A DNA stretch of 64,000 bases from Shumkonia mesophila (GTDB lineage Bacteria > Pseudomonadota > Alphaproteobacteria > Rhodospirillales > Shumkoniaceae), in NCBI RefSeq assembly GCF_026163695.1, contig NZ_JAOTID010000001.1, forward strand, positions 62,001 through 126,000, written 5' to 3'. A model generated the notes under the pieces. The model ran no database searches. It was not told the DNA's origin and saw nothing but the letters and a program-made list of their open reading frames with translations. The position numbers and the translations under genes were made by a program. Below are positions 26,191 to 35,264 of the stretch, one piece after another (position 1 is the stretch's first letter; every line of letters begins with the position of its first letter).

Positions 26191-26408
26191 GCGGAGTTTC
26201 TTCCCGCGTCACCCAAACATCGAACCGGGTACCCCCGCAAAGATGTCGGAAATGGACGTCTATCTTCTGACAACATCATGGTTTTCTGGAATATTTCTTT
26301 CTTCTAATGTCCGGCCTATGCCTTTCGAAGAGGGCGCTGCCGGCGGCAATGAATTTGAAATCGAGCATCTGGCGCGGGCGTTCGGCCTTTCCAAAAAAAG
26401 CTGAATGA

Positions 26409-26441
26409 TCCATGTTTATGACCAAATGCTGTCTTCTATGG
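26409..26441 (+). promoter_or_regulatory. Candidate AraC operator upstream of ytfQ
   Basis: Reads TCCATGT-TTATGACCA-AATGCTG followed by TCTTCTATGG. Best-conserved pair with 23113-23145 (29 of 33 identical). 168 bp before the ytfQ start. Its complement begins with an AGCATTTGGTCATAA stretch that recalls the AGCAT/CCATA boxes of enteric AraC sites. Confidence 0.75.
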
Positions 26442-26608
26442 AATGCCGTACCCCTCTACAATCGTCGCAATCAAAAAACCAAAATTGCTGAACTGCGGGT
26501 TGAAATACCATCAAACCCACGTGGGCGTCTTTGTGCCCGAGCCATCGGGCCGGAAATCGACAGTATCCGGGCACCGTGACACCAAGAATGCTAACAAGGG
26601 AGAGTTTC

Positions 26609-27532
26609 ATGAACAAATTGAAGTGGGCAGGCGCATCTGTTGCCGGCGCAGTGATGATGTTCGCCGGGACGGCGGCATTCGCCGTAACAATCGGTTTTTC
26701 CCAGGTTGGCGACGAGGGCGATTGGCGTCCGGCCTTTTCGAAGGACATGCAGGAAGAGGCCAAGAAGATGGGCATCGACCTCAAGTTCGCCGATGCGCAG
26801 GGCAAGCAGGAAGAGCAGCTCAAGGCTGTTCGCGCCTTCATCGCCCAGCGGGTCGACGCCATCATCGTCGCCCCGGTGGTGGTGACCGGCTGGGATCAGG
26901 TGCTCAAGGAGGCCCAGAGGGCGAAGATTCCGGTGTTCCTTGCCGACCGTGACGTCGACGTGACCGACAAGTCGCTGTTCGTCGCCCGCATTTCGGCCGA
27001 CTTCAATCTGGAAGGCAAGCTGGCGGGCGCTTGGCTGGCGGCGGCGAGCAAGGGCACGTGCGACATCGTCGAGATGCAAGGCACCGTCGGCTCGGCCCCG
27101 GCGATCGAGCGCAAGAAGGGCTTCGAGGCCGTCATCTCCCAATTCCCGAACATGAAGATCGTCCGCTCGCAGTCCGGCGAATTCACGACGGAAGGCGGCA
27201 AGAAGGTGATGGAGGCTTTCATCAAGGCCACCAACAACCTCAAGGGCATTTGCGCGGCCTTCGCGCATAACGACAACATGCAGCTGGGCGCCATCCAGGC
27301 CATGAAGGAAGCCGGCCTGAAGCCCGGTCAGGACGTGCTGATGGTGTCGGTCGACTACGTCCCGGCCATGAAAAAGGCCCTCGCGGCCGGCGAGGCCAAT
27401 GCCTCCGTCGAGCTGCGCTCGGCCATCGGCAAGTACATCTACCCGGTGGTGACCGACTATCTGAAGAGCCCGAAAGAACTGCCGAAGTGGATCGTGATTC
27501 CGTCCGATCTGCACACGGCGAAGGGCATGTAG
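26609..27532 (+). CDS. ytfQ: YtfQ-type furanose-binding periplasmic protein
   Basis: Receptor for a furanose sugar, 307 residues; signal peptide ends near residue 25 (AAFA-V). It matches E. coli YtfQ (galactofuranose receptor) through the whole length: GFSQVGDEGDWR, KQEEQLKAVRAFIAQRVDAI, APVVVTGWDQVLKEA, ELQGTVG-like EMQGTVGSAPAIERKKGF, FAHNDNMQLGAIQA, and GEANASVEL. The start ATG follows AAGGGAGAG. First gene of ytfQ-ytfR-ytfT-yjfF. The candidate AraC operator upstream and the ara locus around it suggest L-arabinose or arabinofuranosides as the ligand here. Confidence 0.93.
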   Translation: MNKLKWAGASVAGAVMMFAGTAAFAVTIGFSQVGDEGDWRPAFSKDMQEEAKKMGIDLKFADAQGKQEEQLKAVRAFIAQRVDAIIVAPVVVTGWDQVLKEAQRAKIPVFLADRDVDVTDKSLFVARISADFNLEGKLAGAWLAAASKGTCDIVEMQGTVGSAPAIERKKGFEAVISQFPNMKIVRSQSGEFTTEGGKKVMEAFIKATNNLKGICAAFAHNDNMQLGAIQAMKEAGLKPGQDVLMVSVDYVPAMKKALAAGEANASVELRSAIGKYIYPVVTDYLKSPKELPKWIVIPSDLHTAKGM

Positions 27533-27568
27533 GGAGCACCTCTCGCGCCTCCTGAAGGCAACTCAAAG

Positions 27569-27604
27569 AGCGGCGCCTTGCCGATGCGATTGGCGGGCGC
27601 CGCT
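27569..27604 (+). terminator. Intra-operon hairpin between ytfQ and ytfR
   Basis: Perfect 9-bp arms AGCGGCGCC (27569-27577) and GGCGCCGCT (27596-27604) around an 18-base loop. There is no T-run, so I read it as an mRNA-stabilising or partial attenuator hairpin that lets the receptor be made in excess over the ATPase, common in sugar ABC operons. Confidence 0.6.
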
Positions 27605-27674
27605 TCCCGCCCGCCCAGGATACCGGGTAGAATACGCGAACCTTGCTGCGCCACAGCGACAGGGAGAAACCGGC

Positions 27675-29176
<1,502 letters not shown>

Positions 29177-29180
<4 letters not shown>

Positions 29181-30271
29181 ACATTGAACAACCCCATGCC
29201 CTCGATCGCAGGCCGATGAGCGCGGAGCCCTCCTCCAAGACGACGGCGCCGTCACCGGACTTGGGCACCCGGCTGCGCGCGCTGACCGCGCACAGGGCGA
29301 CCTGGCCGCTGCTGGCCCTCGTGATCATCCTGATCGTCGACGGCATCATCGCGCCCGGCTTCTTCACCATCCGCATCGTCGGCGGCCGGCTGTTCGGCTC
29401 CCCCATCGATATCCTCTATCGCGCCATGCCGACCGCGCTGATCGCACTGGGCATGGCGGTGGTGATCGGCAGCAAGGGGATCGACCTGTCGGTCGGTTCC
29501 ATCGTCGCCGTGGTCGGCGCCACCATCGCCTGGCGCATCCACGCCGGCGACCCCCACTTCGTCATCCTCCTGACGGCGCTGGCCGTGGGTCTTCTGTGCG
29601 GCATGTGGAACGGCTTCCTGGTCGCCGTGCTCAACATCCAGCCGATCATCGCCACCCTGATCCTGATGGTGTCGGGCCGCGGTATCGGGCTGATGATCAA
29701 CCTCATCTACGGCGGCACCGATCCCAGCTTCCAGAGCCCGCTGCTGCAGGGCCTGAGCGTCGGCAGCATCGGCCTGATCCCCACCCGCCTCATCCTTTTC
29801 GCCGGACTGTTCGCCGTGTTGTGGTTCGTGATCCGCCGCACCGCGCTTGGCCTCTTCATCGAATCGGTCGGCGCCAATGCCGCCGCGGCCAACCTGGCCG
29901 GCATCAACGCGCGCCTCGTCACCTTTTCCGTCTACCTGATTTCCGGGCTGTGCACGGCCTGGGCCGGCATCATCCTGACCGCCGACGTCCACACCTCGGA
30001 CCCGGTCAGCGTCGCGCTGTTCAGCGAACTCGACGCCATCCTGGCGGTGGTGATCGGCGGCGGTTCGCTGGCGGGCGGGCGCATCTATCTGGGCATGACG
30101 CTGCTGGGCGCGCTGGTCATCCAGACGCTGGCCACCTCGATCCTGATGAGCGGCCTGCCGCCCGAATACAACCTTTTGGTCAAGGCCGTGGTCGTGCTGT
30201 TCGTGCTGCTGTTGCAGTCGAACAACGCGCGCGACGCCGTGTTCACGATTTTCAGGCGGAGGAAGGGATGA
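29177..30271 (+). CDS. ytfT: Furanose ABC transporter permease (YtfT-type)
   Basis: Inner-membrane subunit of about 364 residues; BPD_transp_2 fold with many helices. Conserved core: GMAVVIGSKGIDLSVGSIVAVVG, and the C-terminal LDAILAVVIGGGSLAGGRIYL. An extra 40-residue polar N-terminus precedes the first helix; an internal ATG at 29216 would remove part of it. The chosen ATG overlaps the ytfR stop. Two homologous permeases follow each other, as in E. coli ytfT-yjfF. Confidence 0.93.
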
Positions 30272-31230
30272 AAGAGCGCTATCTGCCCTTGATGGCGACC
30301 ATCGCCGTGTTCCTGGCGCTGTTCGTGACCGGCGGCATCTTCTACAAGCACTTCTTCTCGACCCTGGTGCTGGGCCACATCCTGGCCGACAACGCCTTCA
30401 TCATCATCGCCGCCATCGGCACCACCTTCGTAATCCTTTCCGGCGGCATCGATCTTTCCATCGGCTCGATGATCGGCTTCGTCGGCGTCACCATGGCCTT
30501 TCTCGACACCCAGGGTTGGCATCCGCTGGCCTCGGCCGCGGTGCTACTGGCTTTCGGCCTGCTGTTCGGGGCCTGCCAGGGATTCATCATCGACTTCTGC
30601 GGCATCCAGGCGTTCATCGTGACGCTGGCCGGCCTGTTCATGCTGCGCGGCGCCTGCTTCATGGTCAGCCTGGATTCCGTGCCGATCCGCCATCCGTTCG
30701 TCGGCGTGTTCGCCGACGCCAGCATTCCGCTGCCGGATGGCGGTTTCCTGGCCAGTTCCGCCATCGTCATGCTGGTAGTTCTGGCGGTCGCCATCGTCAT
30801 CGCCCATTTCACGCGCTTTGGCACCAACGTCTATGCCATCGGCGGCGACCGCACCTCGGCGATTCTCATGGGGGTGCCGATTCGGCGCACGACCGTGATG
30901 ATTTACGCGCTGGGAGGCTTTTACAGCGCCCTGGGCGGCGTGATCTACGCGCTCTACACCTCATCGGGCTACCCCCTGGCGGGAACCGGTAACGAACTCA
31001 ACGCCATCGCGGCGGTGGTGCTGGGCGGCACACTCTTGACCGGCGGCGTCGGCATGGTCGCCGGCACGCTTTTCGGCGGCATGATTCTCGGCCTCATCGC
31101 CACGCTGATCATCTTCAACGGCTCGCTGAACGGCGCCTGGATCATGATCAGCAGCGGTGTCCTATTGTTCCTCTTCATCGTGATGCAGCGCTCGCTCGTC
31201 GGTTCCTTCAACTTGCGTCGAACGGCCTGA
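30268..31230 (+). CDS. yjfF: Furanose ABC transporter permease (YjfF-type)
   Basis: Second inner-membrane subunit, 320 residues. Hallmarks: GTTFVILSGGIDLSIGSMIG, CGIQAFIVTLAGLFMLRGA, AIGGDRTSAILMGVP and the ELNAIAAVVLGGTLLTGGVG block. ATG overlaps the ytfT stop (ATGA) and has GGAGGAAGGG ahead of it. Last gene of the transporter operon. Read with ytfT as a heterodimeric pore. Confidence 0.94.
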   Translation: MKERYLPLMATIAVFLALFVTGGIFYKHFFSTLVLGHILADNAFIIIAAIGTTFVILSGGIDLSIGSMIGFVGVTMAFLDTQGWHPLASAAVLLAFGLLFGACQGFIIDFCGIQAFIVTLAGLFMLRGACFMVSLDSVPIRHPFVGVFADASIPLPDGGFLASSAIVMLVVLAVAIVIAHFTRFGTNVYAIGGDRTSAILMGVPIRRTTVMIYALGGFYSALGGVIYALYTSSGYPLAGTGNELNAIAAVVLGGTLLTGGVGMVAGTLFGGMILGLIATLIIFNGSLNGAWIMISSGVLLFLFIVMQRSLVGSFNLRRTA

Positions 31231-31239
31231 CGGCGGACG

Positions 31240-31577
31240 CAGGCGCCATGCCGCAGCCGCAAGGCGGCGTCTGAGACTATCGTCGCGTCCCGCCATGCTT
31301 CGTACTCGACCACCGTCATCATCCCGGTCGCCATGTGGTAGAGGTGGTGGCAATGGAACGGCCAGCGGCCGGGGTTGTCGGCGTCAAACGCGAGGGTCAC
31401 CTCGCGCATCGGCGGTACCCAGACGGTGTCGCGCACCGCGCCTTGCAAGGACCGCCCGTCGATCGCCACCACCTGGAAATGGTGGCCGTGAAGGTGCATG
31501 GGGTGGCCCATCATGCTCATGTTGCGGATCGTCACTTCGGCCCGTTCGCCCTTGCCTCCACAAAGGTCCGAATCGCT
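31240..31577 (-). pseudogene. C-terminal remnant of a multicopper oxidase (CopA-like)
   Basis: The minus strand encodes the last cupredoxin domain of a multicopper oxidase: GKGERAEVTIRNMSMMG, the copper ligands HPMHLHGHHFQVV and HCHHLYHMATGMMTVVEYE. The open frame starts after a stop at 31578-31580, so the first three quarters of the gene are missing, and its 3' end runs into the antisense of yjfF to 30969 without the natural end. No start signal. Read as a relic of a copper-oxidase gene. Confidence 0.8.
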
Positions 31578-31781
31578 TCAAAACCAGACTTATCCCAACT
31601 TCGCGAGTTCCACGCGGCGGACACGCCCGAACGTTCTTCCGCTTTTAGTCGCATGTGCCTTTCATCAGCACTGTTCATGGTTTCCGAACCCTCGATGTTT
31701 GGCTATCATCGAGGCGAAATCGGGAATGTGGAAAAAAACCCGCGCGAATAATAATCGTGAGCGTTGGTGGGGATGTATCGG
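31578..31781. other. Gene-free stretch before the vWA/ExbB-like locus
   Basis: About 200 bp holding only a small hairpin, CCTCGATG (31690-31697) with CATCGAGG (31707-31714), then an AT-rich run at 31730-31755 that could contain the promoter of the downstream cluster. Confidence 0.5.
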
Positions 31782-32498
31782 ATGGCAATGGCAGGCAAAC
31801 ATCCCGCCCGACGGGGATGGCGGGCCCGGTGTCCCTGGGTGTTCCCCTCGGCAGTTCTGGCCGCAGCCATCCTGGCCGCCGGCAGCGCTGCGGCCCAATC
31901 CCAACAGCCGCAAGCCGAGCCCAGCTTGGCCACTTCGCAGGACTGCACCAAGATCACCGTCGAGTATGCCGACGATCCGACGCTGACGGATGCCGAGAAG
32001 ATCGCCCGCATGGACCAAGCCCTGTTCCGCTCGCTGAGCCGCTACGAGGCCTGCCGCAACGCCGCGACCGCCCAGGGCGGCGGTGGGGGCGGAGGAGGCG
32101 GGGGTGGCGGCGGTAACGGCGGAGGCGGAGGCGGTTCCGCCGGCGCGGCCGCCGGGGCGGCCGGCGAGACTGGCGCGTCGGGCGGCGGCGCCGGCAATTC
32201 GGTGGCTTCCTCGGACATGGCGGGCACGGAAAAGCCGGCGGCGAGCGCCAGCGGCGCCTCGGCCCAGGCCAAGCCGAGCGAGACCGCCGCCCTTCCCGGC
32301 GACGGCAAGACCGTGGGGGCGGGCGGCCAAAGTCCGATCGGCAGCGGCAAGGCGCCGGAGGACATTCCGCCGGCCGACAACGACACCGTCTTGGAAAAGC
32401 AGATCCGCGAAGCCGCGATGCGCGAGACCGACCCGGCGGTGAAGGAAAAGCTGTGGAACGAATACCGGCGCTATAAAGGCATCAAGCAGAAGCAATAA
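31782..32498 (+). CDS. Secreted glycine-rich protein of unknown function, first gene of the vWA/ExbB-like locus
   Basis: About 238 residues. An N-terminal Arg-rich signal peptide ends near residue 38 (GSAAAQ). A short conserved-looking segment CTKITVEYADDPTLTDAEK with two later Cys positions follows, then a glycine tract (about 20 Gly, residues 98-120) and a low-complexity Ala/Ser/Gly region. The charged C-terminus KEKLWNEYRRYKGIKQKQ looks like a distinct motif. ATG 31782 is best placed relative to GGTGGGG; ATG 31773 and 31788 are alternatives. I do not recognise a family. Its start of the eight-gene run and secretion signal suggest a role in the envelope. Confidence 0.7.
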   Translation: MAMAGKHPARRGWRARCPWVFPSAVLAAAILAAGSAAAQSQQPQAEPSLATSQDCTKITVEYADDPTLTDAEKIARMDQALFRSLSRYEACRNAATAQGGGGGGGGGGGGGNGGGGGGSAGAAAGAAGETGASGGGAGNSVASSDMAGTEKPAASASGASAQAKPSETAALPGDGKTVGAGGQSPIGSGKAPEDIPPADNDTVLEKQIREAAMRETDPAVKEKLWNEYRRYKGIKQKQ

Positions 32499-32534
32499 CA
32501 TCCGACCCATATGCAGGGCGGAGGGAAGAAGACG

Positions 32535-33776
32535 ATGCGAACCTTGAAGACGATAACGGCCTATCTGGTTTCCGCGTGTCTCGCGCTGTCGGGATGCGTC
32601 ACCCCCTCGGGTTCCGGCTCGGGGTCCTCCGCCGGCGTCGGCCCCCAGCTGTCCTCCTTGTTCGGAAAGCAGGACCGCAGCGCCGAGCCCAACCGCCCGA
32701 AGCTCGATGTCGTCATCCCGGTATTCGACCCCGGCCTGCCCGAGGACGAGACGAAGTACGACGAGGAAGGGGTGTGGCCGGAGTTGCGCCGCGCCGAGGC
32801 CAACCGCTTCGCCGTCAAGATGAAGGAAGCCCTGGAGGCGACGGGCGCCTTCGGCGCGGTCCGCGTGACGCCGGACAAGACGGCGACCGGCGACCTTTAC
32901 GTGATCGGCCGCATCGCCAAGTCGAACGGCGAGGAGATCGAGATCGACATCGAGGTCTTCGACATCTCGGGCAAAAAATGGATGGGCGAGTCCTTCGACC
33001 ACGAGGTCGCCCCCGAATTCCACAAGAACATCCGCAACAAGGGCAAGGACCCCTACGACCCGGTGTTCGCCGAGGCGGCCAAGGACATCGTCGAAGAGCT
33101 CAACGACCACGACGCCGCCGAATTGGGGACCATCCGGCAACTGGCCGACCTTCGCTTCGGGGCCAGCTTCTCGGACCAGGCCTTCACCAGGCACATGAAA
33201 ATGGACGGCAGCCAGGTCAAGCTGGTCAGCATGCCGGCCGACGACGACCCGATGCTGCGCCGCACCCGGGCCATCCGGGTCAGAGACCAGCTTTTCGTCG
33301 ACGGCCTGCAGGCCCAGTACCAGTCGTTCAGCCAGGGCATGAACGACAGCTACGCCATGTGGCAGGAGCAGAGCCTGACCGAGGTCATCGCCGCGCGGGA
33401 AGCCAGCCAGAAATCGGCCGGCCAGGCCTTCGTGGGCGCGCTCCTGATCGGCGCCGCGGTGCTGTCCGCGGTGGCCGGGGCGCGTTCGAATTCATCCTCC
33501 GGAAGCACGGCCGGCCTGGCCGGCGCCACCGTCGCCGGCATCGGCGGCGCGATGATGCTGAGCAAGAGCTTCCAGACCAGCGACGAGGCCAAGGTTCACC
33601 GCGACGCCCTGAACGAGCTTGGCCAGTCGGTCGACATGGAACTGGCCCCGCAGGTCGTCAAGTTCGAGGAAAAGACGGTGAAGCTGACCGGCGACGCCAA
33701 GGAACAGTTCGGCCAATGGCGGGAATTCCTGAAGCAGGTGTACGCGGTCGAGCGCACCCCCGAGACCGTGCTGTAG
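32535..33776 (+). CDS. Lipoprotein of unknown function, vWA/ExbB-like locus
   Basis: 413 residues with a lipobox ending LSGC (Cys21 as lipid anchor); the following Val-Thr is compatible with outer-membrane sorting. The next region, from PKLDVVIPVFDPGL to about residue 190, contains alternating strands such as GDLYVIGRIAKSNGEEIEIDIEV, which resembles the fold pattern of CsgG/GNA-type assembly lipoproteins, but I cannot prove homology. A glycine-zipper-like hydrophobic segment lies at about 302-345 (VGALLIGAAVLSAVAGA ... AGATVAGIGGAMM). ATG 32535 has GGAGG 9 bp upstream. Confidence 0.75.
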   Translation: MRTLKTITAYLVSACLALSGCVTPSGSGSGSSAGVGPQLSSLFGKQDRSAEPNRPKLDVVIPVFDPGLPEDETKYDEEGVWPELRRAEANRFAVKMKEALEATGAFGAVRVTPDKTATGDLYVIGRIAKSNGEEIEIDIEVFDISGKKWMGESFDHEVAPEFHKNIRNKGKDPYDPVFAEAAKDIVEELNDHDAAELGTIRQLADLRFGASFSDQAFTRHMKMDGSQVKLVSMPADDDPMLRRTRAIRVRDQLFVDGLQAQYQSFSQGMNDSYAMWQEQSLTEVIAAREASQKSAGQAFVGALLIGAAVLSAVAGARSNSSSGSTAGLAGATVAGIGGAMMLSKSFQTSDEAKVHRDALNELGQSVDMELAPQVVKFEEKTVKLTGDAKEQFGQWREFLKQVYAVERTPETVL

Positions 33777-33791
33777 GACGAGTTCCGCTCC

Positions 33792-35264
33792 ATGCTTGAC
33801 GAAAAGTTGAGGGACGCGAGCCGCAAAGCCTCGCACGACCGACTCCGCCTTTCCCTTGGCATCACCGCCGTCATCGCCGGCATGCTGGCGATCCTCGCCG
33901 CCGCCACCTTTCTGTGGGAGCGCGCCGACCGGCCGCCCGAGGTGGCTTCGGCGCCGGGCCCGGCCCTTCCCGCCCCCATCCAGGCGGCCAACCCGGCGAC
34001 GGCCGCCGTCGCCCAGCCGGCCGCCGACCCCGGCGCCGCGGACCGCGAGTTGTTCAAGCAGGAACTGGCCGCCTTCGAGGCCGATCTTGAGCCGCGGGTG
34101 GCCGGGCAGCCCTTCCTCAACTGGAACGCCGAGGCCCGGCAGAACATCCTCGCCGCCAAGGAAAAGGCCATCTCGGCGATGGCGATGAGCGAGTACGCCA
34201 AGGCGCGCCACGAGCTGGCGCAGGGCGTCGGCCTGGCGCGGACCGAACTCAAGGCCATGGAAACCGCCTTCCAGACGGCGCTCGCCAACGCCAGGACCCA
34301 CCACGCCCAGGATGCCTACGACCCGGCCAGCGCCGAAATTGCCAAGGCGCTCCAGATCAATCCCCAGGACGACGTCGCGCTGGCGCTGAAGGCCGACATC
34401 GATGCCCTGCCCCAGGTGCTGAAGCTGGTCAGGCAGGCCGAGGTCGCCCGCCTGGCCAACGACCCGGAGGCCGAGGCCGCGCATCTGCGCGCCCTGCTGG
34501 CAGCGGCGCCGGAGCGCACGGCCGACAAGGAAAGGCTCGGCCGGCTCGAAGGGCAGATCAGGGAAAGGCAGTTCGGCGCCGCCATCCGGCGGGGCATGGA
34601 AGCCGTCGAGAAGCGCGATCTCAAGGCGGCCAGGAACGGGCTGGCCACGGCCACCCGGCTTTCCCCCGGCCGCCAGGAGGTCACCCTGCTGGGCGGCCAG
34701 GTTAAGAAGCTGGCGGACGCGGTCAGGATGGACGATCTGTTGGGCCGCGCCAGGCTTGCCGCCGGCCGCGACGACTGGGTCGGCGCGCTGGCCGCCTATT
34801 CGGAGGCCGTGAAGCTCGACGCCGGCAACCGCGCCGCCATCGAGGGCGCCCAGGCCGCCCAGGCCATCGTCGACCTGACGGCGAAAATCGAGGCCCATCT
34901 CCAGAACGCCCACCGGCTGGGCTCGCCGGCCGCGGCGGCCGATGCCCGCGCCGTTCTCGCACTGGGAACCGCCTACGCCGGACAAAGCCCCCAGGTGGCC
35001 AACGGCATGGCCCGCCTCACGTCCCAGCTCGACGCCTACGGCAAGAAGGTGGCGCTGCGGGTCCGCTCGGACAGCCAAACGGACATCGTCGTGCGCGGCG
35101 TCGGCAAGATCGGCCGTACCACCGAGAAGACGATCGAGCTGAAGCCGGGGGCCTACACGTTCGAAGGCGTGCGGCCGGGCTACAAGGCGCGCCTCGTCGA
35201 GGTCTCCATCGCGCCCGGCCAGACGGGCATCGTCGTGGAGGTCGTGTGCGATGAACGACTATAA
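33792..35264 (+). CDS. Membrane-anchored TPR and PEGA-like protein, vWA/ExbB-like locus
   Basis: 490 residues. A single membrane helix at 20-42 (LGITAVIAGMLAILAAATF) is followed by a Pro/Ala linker, then about 300 residues of helical repeats with TPR-like pairs (for example DWVGALAAYSEAVKLDAGN). The C-terminal 70 residues form a PEGA-like beta domain (IELKPGAYTFEGVRPGYKA). The topology puts the repeat and PEGA parts in the periplasm. Its stop overlaps the next gene by 14 bp. I infer a scaffold that binds other envelope components. Confidence 0.8.
   Translation: MLDEKLRDASRKASHDRLRLSLGITAVIAGMLAILAAATFLWERADRPPEVASAPGPALPAPIQAANPATAAVAQPAADPGAADRELFKQELAAFEADLEPRVAGQPFLNWNAEARQNILAAKEKAISAMAMSEYAKARHELAQGVGLARTELKAMETAFQTALANARTHHAQDAYDPASAEIAKALQINPQDDVALALKADIDALPQVLKLVRQAEVARLANDPEAEAAHLRALLAAAPERTADKERLGRLEGQIRERQFGAAIRRGMEAVEKRDLKAARNGLATATRLSPGRQEVTLLGGQVKKLADAVRMDDLLGRARLAAGRDDWVGALAAYSEAVKLDAGNRAAIEGAQAAQAIVDLTAKIEAHLQNAHRLGSPAAAADARAVLALGTAYAGQSPQVANGMARLTSQLDAYGKKVALRVRSDSQTDIVVRGVGKIGRTTEKTIELKPGAYTFEGVRPGYKARLVEVSIAPGQTGIVVEVVCDERL

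Larger units (their letters stand above)
26065..26608. promoter_or_regulatory. Long leader/promoter region upstream of ytfQ
   Basis: 544 bp without a convincing gene. It contains the distal shared 19-mer (26172-26190), an AT-rich stretch at about 26270-26310 and the candidate AraC operator (26409-26441). A good ribosome-binding site, AAGGGAGAG, stands before the ytfQ start. Confidence 0.65.

Noticed and set aside
30969-31535. Minus-strand frame as an intact 188-residue copper protein
   Set aside because: Its C-terminal 90 residues are antisense to yjfF and it lacks the three earlier cupredoxin domains.
32080-32140. GGC/GGN tract as a simple repeat or recombination site
   Set aside because: It encodes a Gly-rich linker in a real secreted protein; no tandem unit structure beyond that.
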